A program made the translations under genes and the position numbers. From the NCBI RefSeq assembly GCF_013523165.1, contig NZ_JAAMQI010000007.1:124001-188000 (forward strand): a stretch of 64,000 nucleotides of DNA, in the 5' to 3' direction. Position 1 is the first letter of the stretch; each line of letters opens with the position of its first letter. This document shows positions 1 to 8,041 of the stretch, one piece after another. The notes beneath the pieces were generated by a model, which was given only the letters and a program-made list of their open reading frames with translations, was not told the DNA's origin and did no database searches. The DNA comes from Pseudomonas entomophila (GTDB lineage Bacteria; Pseudomonadota; Gammaproteobacteria; Pseudomonadales; Pseudomonadaceae).

Positions 1-676
1 TGAGCGCTTGTTCGAAGACGCCCTGGGCCTGGCCGTACTTGCCCCGCTTGTGCATGAGGTTGCCCAGCGCGGCATAAGCCCACGGCTGCGGGCGGCTGGC
101 CAGGATCGCCTTGAGGAACTTCTCCAGCTCCTCGAAGCGGTTCAGGTCGCGCATGGCATCGGCGCGGTAGCGCAGGCACAACGGCGCAAAGCGAGGGTCT
201 TTCTTGCACAGCTCGGCGCAGGCGGCCAGCACTTCGCCCGGACGGCCGCGGTCCAGCGCCTGCAGGATCGGCTTGAGCAGGGCCTTGCGCTGGGTCAGCT
301 TCTCCAGCCGCTGGGCCAGCCCTACGCGGTTGAACGGCTTGGTGAGGTAGGCGTCGGGCTCGTGCTCGATGGCGCTGAGCACGATGGCCTGGCTGCTTTC
401 GGCCGTGACCATGAGAAACACGCACTCATGGCTGATCAGCTTGTCGATGATCAGGTCCTCGAGCACCTGCTGGCCGTTCTTCTTGCCATCGCCCAGGTGG
501 AAGTCCTGAAGGACGAAATCGTAGCGCTTCTGCGCGCACAGGCGCAGCGCCTGTTCGCCGCTGTCGGCGGTGTCCACGTCGCGAGCGCCGAGCTCGCGCA
601 GCATGGAGCGCGTCGACGTCCGGAAATCGGTGTAGTCGTCGACGATCAGAAAGGATTTTTGCCCGTACTGCAGCAT
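1..676 (-). CDS. Response regulator with C-terminal TPR-like repeats (partial, runs off left edge)
   Basis: The minus-strand frame opens with ATG at 676 and is still open at base 1, so about 225 residues of the N-terminal part are visible. It begins MLQYGQKSFLIVDDY, a receiver-domain start with the acidic pair at about residues 13-14. The putative phosphoacceptor Asp lies in VLQDFHLGDG (about residue 58) and the conserved Lys in YLTKPF (about 112). After the receiver comes a helical stretch with a TPR-like pattern (AALGNLMHKRGKYGQA). No DNA-binding domain is visible in this part. By family this is a two-component output protein likely acting through protein contacts rather than DNA. The C-terminal part and partner kinase are outside the window, so the specific role is unknown. 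Confidence 0.85.
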   Translation of the reverse strand, partial: MLQYGQKSFLIVDDYTDFRTSTRSMLRELGARDVDTADSGEQALRLCAQKRYDFVLQDFHLGDGKKNGQQVLEDLIIDKLISHECVFLMVTAESSQAIVLSAIEHEPDAYLTKPFNRVGLAQRLEKLTQRKALLKPILQALDRGRPGEVLAACAELCKKDPRFAPLCLRYRADAMRDLNRFEELEKFLKAILASRPQPWAYAALGNLMHKRGKYGQAQGVFEQAL

Positions 677-824
677 CTACGCAACCTGTCCTGGTGTAGA
701 AGGGAAATGGCGCATGCCGTTGCCAGACGCCATCCAGGCTATCGACCGCCATCGAGAAAAGATGAGCCGGATTTCATCACAGCCGCCTGATGGCGTCGAG
801 CCATCCTTTTTTAGGGGCGCAGGA

Positions 825-2699
825 CTAGAACTTCACGCCCACGCTCAGCGTCAGGAAATCACGATCGCTCATCGTGCTGTACGCGCCGCCGAAGAAATTG
901 GTATAGGCCACGCTGGCCATGTAGGTGTCCTGGTATTCGGCGTCCAGCCCCAGGCTCACGGCCTTGCGGCCTTCCTCGAACGTCGCTTGCGGGCCGGGCG
1001 AATAGCCCGACACATCGTGCGACCAGGCGATGCTCGGGGTCAGGTCGACGCCGGCGAAGACCGCATCATACGTCCAGGCCGCGCGCGCGCGGTAACCCCA
1101 GGCAGTACGGGTGGTATAGCCCTCGTTCTCGCAATGACGGCCGGGGTCGGCGCTGCCGCCCAGGCCCGAGCCGGCATACGTACGGGCATTCACCGCGGCA
1201 CAGGTGTCCGCACCGCCCGCGTCAGGCAGGGGGCCGGGGCCGAACACCGCATCCCGGCCATAGCGCGCCTGGCGGGTGCTGTCCAGGCCGCCCACGTACG
1301 TCACGCCCACCTCCCCCATCACGGTGAAGCGACGAGCGCCCATGACCTGGTCGAAGACCTGGGTCAACGAGGTCTGGAACTGCGTGACGTCCTTGCGTCG
1401 GTAGCCTGCAATCGCCTCTCCGGCCGCCCCGTCGAGCACCGACGCATTGGCCAGGGTACCGCCCACGGGGCGCAGGGCGGCGAACAGGACGTCATGGCTA
1501 GCGAGCTGCACCGGCGCATTGGGCCGGTAGCTCAGCTCGCCACGCCACGCCAGGCCTGCGGGCAACGTCGTCGAGAAGCTGACCCCGTAGAGCCAAATGT
1601 CCTCCGGGTACTCGACGGCGTAACGGCCGCTACCTGCCACGGCCAGAGGGCGCAGCGCTTCGGGCAATGCCTGGCTCGCGGCCAGCGCGGAAGCGGAGGC
1701 CCGCCGGGCGCTCAGGAACGGCAGCCGGCTGTGGTAGTTCATGACGTAGGCCCCGAACTCGGTGTCCAACGGCTCGAACAGGTAGTGCAGCGCCAGCCCG
1801 AACTGGCCACCGTCCCGCGCGTCGCGGTCCACGCCTCGGCCGACCTTGACCCCTTCGTCGTCGATGTCCACGCCCTGGCCCGCCAGCAGGGTCCGGTCGG
1901 CCGCTGACAGGGCGCGCCGGCTGTCGAGCAGGCGCAGGTTGTCGGTGCAGCCATTGGCCAGGACATCGGACTGCGAGAAGAACGTGCCGCAGTTCTCGCC
2001 GTCGGTCTGTGCCCAGTCAAGCTGGTAGAACGCCTCGGCCGACACGGCATCGGTCAGTTGCTGGGACACGTAGAACAGATTGACGGGCGCCTGGCCGTCC
2101 TTGAGGTCAGTGCCGGGCCGCCGGAACGCACTGACGTCGGTCCGGTTGATGGCATTGAGGCCGCCGCCGATGAACAGGCCTTCGCCCCAGTTCACCACCT
2201 GCCGGCCCAGCCGGACCGTGCCGGGCTGCTCACCGAGGGTGTAGTGATGATAGGCGAACGCCTCGAGCAGCTCGACCCCGGAGGGCCGGGCACTGCGCGC
2301 ACGGTGTGAGTCGCCGATGTCCTTGAACGGGCGGCCTTCGTCCTTGAGCTCGAAGTCGTACCAGTACCGGCCCTGCAGGTACACACCGCTGTCGCCATAC
2401 TTCAGCTCCAGGCCATGCAGCCCGGTGAAGACCTTGGAAAAGGTGTCGCCGCGCTTGAAGTTCTGCCGCCCATCGTCGCTGATCGGCGCAAGCCCCCGGC
2501 CACCGTTGTTGGCCCCGATCAACCCCGTGTCCGGCTTGGCGGTGGACCAGCCGGCGCCGATCGACAGCGTGGTGTCCAGCTGCGCCTCCACTTCGCCGAT
2601 GTTGAAGCTGACGCCGAACGCAGGCGTGGCGAGCGAGGATGCCAGGCTGATGGCCAGTGGCAGGCGGGCGCGGCGCCAGCGGGCGGGGGCGGGTGTCAT
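825..2699 (-). CDS. DUF1302 family outer-membrane-type protein
   Basis: This 624-aa protein starts with a basic then hydrophobic leader (ARLPLAISLASSLATPAFG), a likely Sec signal peptide, followed directly by VSFNIGEVEAQLDTTLSIGA, which resembles the typical DUF1302 beginning. The rest is rich in alternating aromatic/polar segments and ends in LTLSVGVKF with a terminal Phe, as expected for an outer-membrane beta-barrel. Length fits the family (about 550-650 aa). DUF1302 proteins in pseudomonads often occur with DUF1329 lipoproteins and lipid or ester metabolism genes; none of those are adjacent here, so the substrate cannot be inferred. The gene stands alone between the response regulator (same strand, 148 bp downstream) and the divergent dehydrogenase gene. 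Function remains unknown. Confidence 0.8.
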   Translation of the reverse strand: MTPAPARWRRARLPLAISLASSLATPAFGVSFNIGEVEAQLDTTLSIGAGWSTAKPDTGLIGANNGGRGLAPISDDGRQNFKRGDTFSKVFTGLHGLELKYGDSGVYLQGRYWYDFELKDEGRPFKDIGDSHRARSARPSGVELLEAFAYHHYTLGEQPGTVRLGRQVVNWGEGLFIGGGLNAINRTDVSAFRRPGTDLKDGQAPVNLFYVSQQLTDAVSAEAFYQLDWAQTDGENCGTFFSQSDVLANGCTDNLRLLDSRRALSAADRTLLAGQGVDIDDEGVKVGRGVDRDARDGGQFGLALHYLFEPLDTEFGAYVMNYHSRLPFLSARRASASALAASQALPEALRPLAVAGSGRYAVEYPEDIWLYGVSFSTTLPAGLAWRGELSYRPNAPVQLASHDVLFAALRPVGGTLANASVLDGAAGEAIAGYRRKDVTQFQTSLTQVFDQVMGARRFTVMGEVGVTYVGGLDSTRQARYGRDAVFGPGPLPDAGGADTCAAVNARTYAGSGLGGSADPGRHCENEGYTTRTAWGYRARAAWTYDAVFAGVDLTPSIAWSHDVSGYSPGPQATFEEGRKAVSLGLDAEYQDTYMASVAYTNFFGGAYSTMSDRDFLTLSVGVKF

Positions 2700-2984
2700 C
2701 GACGGTTCTCCAGATCAGGGGCGGTGCAGGCTGAGGGCGCGGTCATCGTCCGGCCCGGAGGTCTGACCACGACGGACGGCGGACGTTGCCGGGCGCAGTG
2801 TAGCGGGAGACCATCGCAGCGCGTTGGACATCGTGCCTGGAAAGGCTGCCACGACGCGCCCTGCCAATGGCCGAAGACCGATTCGACCAGACCGCCCCAA
2901 GGCCTGCGACGTGTCCACCAGGCTTGTCAAACGCCCCTCCCCTGCGCCACTGTCCATCTCTGCCCTTTCGCCAGCGGAGTTCGC

Positions 2985-3947
2985 ATGCCAAGTCCCCGTC
3001 ACGCCGTGTTCCTCGATCACCACTCCCTCGACCTGGGGGACCTCGACCTCTCGCCCCTGGAGCAGGCCTTCGAGACCTTCACGCTGCATGCCACCACGGC
3101 GCCCGAGCAGGTCGCCGAGCGCCTGCGGGGCGCCACGGTGGTGATCAGCAACAAGGTGGTGCTCGACGCCGCCGTCCTGAATGCCAACCCGCAGCTCGAG
3201 CTGATCCTGGTCGCCGCCACCGGCACCAACAACGTCGACCTGCAGGCAGCCCACGCGCAGGGCATCACGGTGTGCAACTGCCAGGGCTACGGCACGCCCT
3301 CGGTCGCCCAACACACCCTGGCCCTGCTGCTGGCCCTGGCCACACGCCTGTGCGATTACCAGCAGGCCGTGGCCGAGGGTCGCTGGGCGCAGGCGCGTCA
3401 GTTCTGTCTGCTGGACTTCCCCATCGTCGAGCTGGAAGGCAAGACGCTCGGCCTGCTCGGCCATGGCGAACTGGGCGGTGCGGTGGCGCGGCTGGCCGAG
3501 GCGTTCGGCATGCGTGTGCTCAGCGGGCAGATCCCTGGACGGCCGGCGCGGCCCGACCGAGTGCCACTGGACGTGCTGCTGCCCCAGGTGGACGCCCTGA
3601 CCCTGCACTGCCCCTTGAACGCGCATACCCAGGGCATGCTCGGCGCCCGTGAACTGGCCTTGCTCAAACCCGGCGCGCTGGTGGTGAACACTGCGCGCGG
3701 TGGCCTGATCGACGAGCAGGCCCTGGCCGATGCCTTGCGCAACGGCCATCTGGGAGGCGCGGCCACCGACGTGCTCAGCACCGAGCCGCCCGTGGCAGGC
3801 AACCCCCTGCTCGAACCCGACGTTCCACGCCTGATCGTCACGCCGCACAGCGCCTGGGGCGCCGTCGAAGCGCGCCAGCGCATCGTCGGCCAGCTCGCCG
3901 AGAACGCCCGCGGCTTCTTCGACGGGCAGCCACGTCGCGTGGTCTAG
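2985..3947 (+). CDS. D-2-hydroxyacid dehydrogenase (glycerate/hydroxypyruvate dehydrogenase type)
   Basis: The 320-aa protein belongs to the D-isomer-specific 2-hydroxyacid dehydrogenases, which interconvert 2-keto and D-2-hydroxy acids with NAD(P)H in the cytoplasm. The dinucleotide-binding motif GHGELG sits at residues 159-164, and the catalytic triad of the family is visible as Arg238 (NTARGGLID), Glu267 (STEPP) and His288 (TPHSAWG). The start at [20 protein letters not shown] was chosen because it gives the usual family length; the open frame continues about 190 codons upstream without homology. The similarity resembles proteins annotated as hydroxypyruvate/glycerate dehydrogenase in Pseudomonas, but the substrate cannot be read from sequence. 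rsmC follows 49 bp downstream on the same strand. Confidence 0.85.
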   Translation: MPSPRHAVFLDHHSLDLGDLDLSPLEQAFETFTLHATTAPEQVAERLRGATVVISNKVVLDAAVLNANPQLELILVAATGTNNVDLQAAHAQGITVCNCQGYGTPSVAQHTLALLLALATRLCDYQQAVAEGRWAQARQFCLLDFPIVELEGKTLGLLGHGELGGAVARLAEAFGMRVLSGQIPGRPARPDRVPLDVLLPQVDALTLHCPLNAHTQGMLGARELALLKPGALVVNTARGGLIDEQALADALRNGHLGGAATDVLSTEPPVAGNPLLEPDVPRLIVTPHSAWGAVEARQRIVGQLAENARGFFDGQPRRVV

Positions 3948-3996
3948 ACCTGGGGCGGCTCTGATAAACTGCGCGCTTTTTCCAGGAGATACCGTC

Positions 3997-4995
3997 ATGG
4001 ACCCGCGCAGTGAAGTGCTGCTTCGTCAGGCCGAGCTTTTCCAGGGCCATGTCCTGCTGGCCGGCCTCCCTCCCGACGACCTGCTCGGTCGACTGCCTCA
4101 GGCCCATGGCTGGACCTGGCATGCCGGCGATCTGGCCCGGCTCGAGCAGCGCTTTGCCGGGCGGGTCCACCATGGCGTCGTACCGGGCACACAGGCCTTC
4201 GACAGTGCCGTGCTGTTCCTGCCCAAATCGCGTGACCTGTCGGCCTATCTGCTCGACACGCTGGCCGGCCGGATGAAGACCGGCACGCTTTACCTGGTCG
4301 GTGAAAAGCGCGGCGGCATCGAAGGCGCGGCCAAGCAGCTGCATCGCTTCGGCAAGCCGCGCAAGCTCGACAGCGCCCGGCATTGCCAGCTCTGGCAGGT
4401 GGAGGTGGACAACGCACCGGCAGCCACGCCTCTGGAGCAGTTGGCCGAACGCTTCGAGCTGCCTCTGGAGGACGGCCCGCTGCAGGTGGTCAGCCTGCCA
4501 GGTGTCTTCAGTCACGGGCGCCTGGACAAGGGCACGGCGTTGTTGCTGGCACATCTGGAGGGCCTGCCGCGCGGCAAGGTGCTCGACTTCGGCTGTGGTG
4601 CAGGCGTGCTGGGGGCAGTGATCAAACGTCGCTACCCGGACAGCGACGTGACCCTGCTGGACGTCGATGCCTTCGCCGTGGCCAGCAGTCGCATGACCCT
4701 GGCGGCCAACGGGCTGGACGGCGAGGTGCTCAGCGGGGATGGTATCGAGGCCGCCCCTCGAGAGCTGATGCTCATTCTCAGCAACCCGCCGTTCCACAGC
4801 GGGGTACACACCCACTACGAAGCGGCGGAGAAATTGCTGAAAACTTCCCACGAATACCTGCGAAAAGGCGGCGAACTGCGCTTGGTTGCCAACAGCTTCC
4901 TGCGCTATCAACCGCTGATCGAGCAGGCCTTGGGCCAGTGCCAGGTCCTGGGCGAGGGCCAAGGGTTCAAGATCTACAGTGCACGGCGCAGCTGA
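3997..4995 (+). CDS. rsmC: 16S rRNA (guanine(1207)-N(2))-methyltransferase
   Basis: RsmC methylates N2 of G1207 in 16S rRNA of the 30S subunit using S-adenosylmethionine. The 332-aa product has the expected two-domain layout: a degenerate N-terminal methyltransferase-like half (residues 1 to about 160) and a catalytic C-terminal half with the SAM loop [12 protein letters not shown] at 195-206 and the NPPF motif at 263-266, followed by [15 protein letters not shown], which is highly typical of RsmC. AGGAGATACCGTC places a good ribosome-binding site before the ATG. Length matches the family. It precedes the manganese riboswitch leader; no terminator with a clear T run is visible between them. 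Confidence 0.93.
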   Translation: MDPRSEVLLRQAELFQGHVLLAGLPPDDLLGRLPQAHGWTWHAGDLARLEQRFAGRVHHGVVPGTQAFDSAVLFLPKSRDLSAYLLDTLAGRMKTGTLYLVGEKRGGIEGAAKQLHRFGKPRKLDSARHCQLWQVEVDNAPAATPLEQLAERFELPLEDGPLQVVSLPGVFSHGRLDKGTALLLAHLEGLPRGKVLDFGCGAGVLGAVIKRRYPDSDVTLLDVDAFAVASSRMTLAANGLDGEVLSGDGIEAAPRELMLILSNPPFHSGVHTHYEAAEKLLKTSHEYLRKGGELRLVANSFLRYQPLIEQALGQCQVLGEGQGFKIYSARRS

Positions 4996-5032
4996 AACAG
5001 GGCTTGCCCAACGCGCTGCAACTGGGCAGAAT

Positions 5033-5241
5033 CCGCCCCGTCCTAGGGGAGTAGTCTCCCGCGAGCGCCCTGCTCGCCCGGTACGCGTCAACATGCTTGG
5101 TCCACAGACCATGGCGCGTACGACCCACGGTCCGCACAGACGGATCCAGGGTTCGACAAGACCTATGACACGCACACCTTACCCGGGGCGGGGAGGCTGT
5201 TCGTGTCATAGCCGTGTCGACCCGCCCCTGTAGGAATCCTG
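5033..5241 (+). promoter_or_regulatory. yybP-ykoY manganese riboswitch leader
   Basis: The leader carries the two diagnostic loop segments of the yybP-ykoY class: AGGGGAGTAG (5045-5054) and CGTCAACATGCTTGGT (5086-5101), followed by ACAAGACCTATG near 5156-5167. A closing helix is formed by CCGCCCCG (5033-5040) with CGGGGCGG (5184-5191). The 3' strand of that helix (GGGGCGGG, 5185-5192) is also perfectly complementary to CCCGCCCC (5221-5228), which lies just upstream of the ribosome-binding site AGGAA (5232-5236) and the ATG at 5242. The two helices cannot coexist, which gives a simple translational switch. By family, Mn2+ binding favours the aptamer fold and expression of the downstream exporter. 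The direction of control is inferred. Confidence 0.9.
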
Positions 5242-5826
5242 ATGCTGGAATCGTTGCTCGTCCCCACCGCCATCGTTGCGCTCGCCGAAATCGGCGACAA
5301 GACGCAGTTGCTCGCGCTCGTGCTCGCGGCCCGCTTTCGCAAACCCTGGCCGATCATCGCCGGCATCGTCGCCGCCACCTTGGCTAACCATGCGGCAGCA
5401 GGCGCGGTGGGCGCCTGGGTCGGGGACTTCTTCAGCGACAGCGTCCTGCACTGGATCCTGGCCGCCAGCTTCACGGCCACGGCCCTGTGGACACTGGTGC
5501 CGGACAAGCTCGACGACGACGAAGCCTCCACGGCGCGCCGCTTCGGCCCCTTCCTGACGACCCTGATCGCGTTCTTCCTGGCCGAGATCGGCGACAAGAC
5601 CCAGGTCGCCACGGTCATGCTGGCCGCGCAGTATCCCTACCTGATCATGGTCATCATCGGCACCACCCTCGGCATGCTGATCGCCAACGTGCCCGTGGTG
5701 CTGGCCGGCAACTTCGCCGCCGATCGCCTGCCGCTGACGCTGATCCGTCGCCTGGCCGCGGCTGCGTTCTTCGTGCTAGCCGCCGTGGCGGTCTATGCGG
5801 CGATGCAGAGCAGTGGATGGGTGTAG
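5242..5826 (+). CDS. UPF0016/GDT1 (TMEM165) family manganese exporter
   Basis: The 194-aa membrane protein contains two copies of the family signature EIGDKTQ, at residues 16-22 and 115-121, each at the start of a hydrophobic three-helix half, so it is the duplicated form with about six transmembrane segments. Between the halves is an acidic cytoplasmic loop (DKLDDDEAS). Family members in bacteria (MneA/MntX) and eukaryotes (Gdt1/TMEM165) move Mn2+ and/or Ca2+ across membranes, with the Glu/Asp of the motif essential. The manganese riboswitch directly upstream strongly supports Mn2+ efflux as its job. RBS AGGAA lies 5 bases before the ATG. The gene is followed by a convergent M48 protease gene. 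Confidence 0.92.
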   Translation: MLESLLVPTAIVALAEIGDKTQLLALVLAARFRKPWPIIAGIVAATLANHAAAGAVGAWVGDFFSDSVLHWILAASFTATALWTLVPDKLDDDEASTARRFGPFLTTLIAFFLAEIGDKTQVATVMLAAQYPYLIMVIIGTTLGMLIANVPVVLAGNFAADRLPLTLIRRLAAAAFFVLAAVAVYAAMQSSGWV

Positions 5827-5925
5827 CGGCAGGTGGCGAGCCAGCAGCTGGTAGCGCCTTAGGGCACGGTCCGCTCGAAGACGCTCGCACGCCATGCTCG
5901 GCGTGAAGCTCGCCACACAGCTCGA

Positions 5926-6741
5926 CTACTTCTTGGCCGCCTGATACAGCGGCATGACCTTGGGAATGGCCGCCTGCAACGAGGCGATGCGGCTGCTCGA
6001 GGCCGGGTGAGTGCTCATGAACTCGGGCGGCGCGCCGTTGGAAGCCTGGGTCATCTTGTTCCACAGGGTGATGGCGGCGTTCGGGTTGTAACCGGCGCGG
6101 GCCGAGAGCTCCAGGCCGATCAGGTCGGCTTCGTTCTCGTTGGAACGGCTGTTGGGCAGGGTCAAGGAGTACTCGACGACCTTGTCGGCCAGTGCGAGGC
6201 TGGTTTCACCCAGGCCGAAGATCGCGCCAGCACCCTGGCGCGCCATCTGCACGCCGTAGGCCTTGGACATGGCTTCACGGCCATGCTCGCGCAAGGCGTG
6301 GGCGATCTCGTGGCCCATCACGGCGGCCAACTCATCGTCGGTGAGGTTGAGCTTCTCGATCAGGCCGCTGTAGACGATGATCTTGCCGCCAGGGCCGCAG
6401 TTGGCGTTGAGCTCATCGCTGTCGATCAGGTTGACCTCCCACTTCCACTGCGCCGCGTCGGGGCGGAACAGCGGCGCCTGGGCGATCAGGCGATCGGCGA
6501 TGCGCTGGACCCGCTTGGCGTTGACGCTGCTCTTCTCCAGCGCCCCCTTGCTCGACGCCTCGCTCAAGGTCTGCTGGTAGGACTGGGCGTACATCGTGTT
6601 GACCTCATCGGTCGACAGCATGCTGAACATGTACTGCTTGCGCTCCACCCCCACGGCTCCGCCGCTGGTGGTGTTCACGGCCTGACAGCCGGCGAGCAGG
6701 ATGCTGGCGCCCAAGGCGCTGGCGACGAATGACTTGCGCAT
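5926..6741 (-). CDS. M48 family metalloprotease lipoprotein (LoiP/YggG-like)
   Basis: The 271-aa product has a lipoprotein signal (SILLAGC, lipidated Cys19) and a peptidase M48 domain with zinc motif HEIAH at 144-148 and a third ligand Glu in NENEAD (about residue 204). The region VYSGLIEKLNLTDDELAAVMGHEIAHALREHGRE is the classic Ste24/HtpX-like block. Lipidated M48 proteases such as LoiP act in the periplasm on damaged or misfolded envelope proteins. Residue at +2 after the Cys is Gln, so outer-membrane anchoring is expected. Single gene; AGGGAGTG precedes the ATG. Substrate is not predictable. Confidence 0.9.
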   Translation of the reverse strand: MRKSFVASALGASILLAGCQAVNTTSGGAVGVERKQYMFSMLSTDEVNTMYAQSYQQTLSEASSKGALEKSSVNAKRVQRIADRLIAQAPLFRPDAAQWKWEVNLIDSDELNANCGPGGKIIVYSGLIEKLNLTDDELAAVMGHEIAHALREHGREAMSKAYGVQMARQGAGAIFGLGETSLALADKVVEYSLTLPNSRSNENEADLIGLELSARAGYNPNAAITLWNKMTQASNGAPPEFMSTHPASSSRIASLQAAIPKVMPLYQAAKK

Positions 6742-6836
6742 GAAAACACTCCCTTTTTACGTGCCGCGTATCCTAGGCGTAACGCCGCGTTCAAGCCAGC
6801 GCCATGCAGCGGTTCGCGTCGCGCGTGCGACCTGCA

Positions 6837-7460
6837 TCACGAAGCCGGGGTCAGGCACTCGGGGCCGTCCAGCGCCGGGTCGTTGACGAAGTTGGCGAGC
6901 AGGCGCTCACGCAGGCTCGCTGGCGGCTGGGCGAGCAGTTCGTGCAACCGGGGCATCGGCGTCTGCGGGTCGAGCCAGGCGGCTTGCGCGGCTGCGTCGA
7001 GCAGCAACGGGCGACGCTGGTTCATGGCGGCCTGGGTGACCATCGCGCAGCTCAGCCAGACCTGGTCCTGCACCGGGTAGGCCTCCCAGATGGCGGCGAA
7101 GGCCAGCACGCCGCCCTGCCCGTCCGTCAGCCAGTAGGGCCGCTTGCGGACACTGCCTCGCCACTCGTAGAACCCGTTGGCCGGCATCAGGCAGCGGCGC
7201 GCTTCGAAGGCGCCGCGAAACATCGGCTGGTCGGCCAGGGTTTCGGCACGGGCATGGGCCGGCGTGCGCGACAGGTCGGTGAGCCAGGACGGGGTCAGGC
7301 CCCAGCGCGCGCGCGCCACGTGCAGCTGGCCTTCGAGCAGGCGCTGGATGAGCACCTGCGCACCGGGGGCGATGTTCCAGCGCGGCGGCTGTTGACTGGG
7401 GAAACCAGGCAGCGCCGTGAAGGTGGGCGACCAGCGAAACAGTGCATAACGTCCAGACAT
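6837..7460 (-). CDS. SRAP (YedK/HMCES) family protein with substituted active site
   Basis: The 207-aa protein has the SRAP fold signatures: start MSGRYALFRW, the ARWGLTPSWL block (residues 51-60), ARAETLADQPMFRGAF (70-85) and ANGFYEW (94-100). SRAP proteins normally cross-link to abasic sites in single-stranded DNA through Cys2, assisted by an Asn, a Glu and a His. Here position 2 is Ser (codon TCT), the Asn of the usual NAR(S/A)E motif is His69, and the His of the usual IHDRRPLVL-type motif is Asn147 (AAMNQRRPLLL). Only Glu99 is kept. The protein therefore looks unable to make the standard thiazolidine link, or uses altered chemistry. It lies upstream-to-downstream next to a DUF2007 gene with 15 bp between them. 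Confidence 0.85.
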   Translation of the reverse strand: MSGRYALFRWSPTFTALPGFPSQQPPRWNIAPGAQVLIQRLLEGQLHVARARWGLTPSWLTDLSRTPAHARAETLADQPMFRGAFEARRCLMPANGFYEWRGSVRKRPYWLTDGQGGVLAFAAIWEAYPVQDQVWLSCAMVTQAAMNQRRPLLLDAAAQAAWLDPQTPMPRLHELLAQPPASLRERLLANFVNDPALDGPECLTPAS

Positions 7461-7475
7461 GGGGGCGTGGGGGGC

Positions 7476-7736
7476 CTAACAGATCAAGGTGGCAGAAAAA
7501 CTCTCCGGTTCGTCACCGGCCAGTGGCTGCGCGGTAGTGTACGCGGCGATCAGCGCACGTGCGCGCTCGGCGTCCTCATCGGCGACAGCCAGGGCCAGCA
7601 GACCGTGCACCGGCAGCTCGCCGAGCGCCCCGGTCAGGTGCCGCCCCGCCAGGTGCACGACCACACCCTCGCTGGCCAGCATGTCGATGAGCAACTGCGC
7701 CTCCATGAGGTTTTCCGGGTCGTAGATGCGCTGCAT
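7476..7736 (-). CDS. DUF2007 family small protein
   Basis: This 86-aa protein begins MQRIYDPENLMEAQLLIDML and contains VVVHLAGRHLTGALGELP, the pattern of DUF2007 (putative signal-transducing, PII-like fold) proteins. The start was chosen at 7736 because the conserved domain begins there and the ATG overlaps the stop codon of the upstream CPXCG gene (TGATG), indicating translational coupling. No signal peptide or catalytic motif is visible. Role unknown. Confidence 0.8.
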   Translation of the reverse strand: MQRIYDPENLMEAQLLIDMLASEGVVVHLAGRHLTGALGELPVHGLLALAVADEDAERARALIAAYTTAQPLAGDEPESFSATLIC

Positions 7737-7921
7737 CAGGCGTCGTCCTCGCTGCGCGTCTCCAGGCTCCAGTCGTCGCCCTGCACCTGCAGGGTGAACA
7801 CGATCGGTCGACAGCACACCTGGCAGTCTTCGATGTAGGTCTGATCGCCGCCAGAGAGGTCGACGGACGTGGTCACCGCTTCGCCACAGTAGGGGCAGTC
7901 GTAGAACGCTTCTTCGAGCAT
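7736..7921 (-). CDS. CPXCG-motif cysteine-rich small protein
   Basis: The 61-aa acidic protein carries CPYCG (residues 9-13) and CQVCCRP (about 33-39), four cysteines spaced to bind one metal ion (probably zinc), and matches the small CPXCG family common in Gammaproteobacteria. Its stop overlaps the start of the DUF2007 gene by one base, so the pair is translated together. It lies head to head with the acyltransferase gene, with TATGCGTATAATTACC near 7940-7955 as a shared AT-rich promoter area. Function is unknown. Confidence 0.82.
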   Translation of the reverse strand: MLEEAFYDCPYCGEAVTTSVDLSGGDQTYIEDCQVCCRPIVFTLQVQGDDWSLETRSEDDA

Positions 7922-8041
7922 CGCGGCCTCGGGGATGACTTATGCGTATAATTACCGGTCTGCCTGTAGACCGCGCCGTTTCGCATCCGTTTGCCGGCAG
8001 CGGTGATCACCTTCTACCTTAGTCGTTTCCAACAAGAGAGC

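Noticed and set aside
2415..2984. N-terminal extension of the 2-hydroxyacid dehydrogenase
   Set aside because: The upstream codons are antisense to the DUF1302 gene or intergenic, and the family N-terminus begins at 2985.
5232..5241. Intrinsic terminator as the riboswitch output
   Set aside because: No T run follows any hairpin before the start codon; the alternative helix lies next to the ribosome-binding site, which points to translational control.
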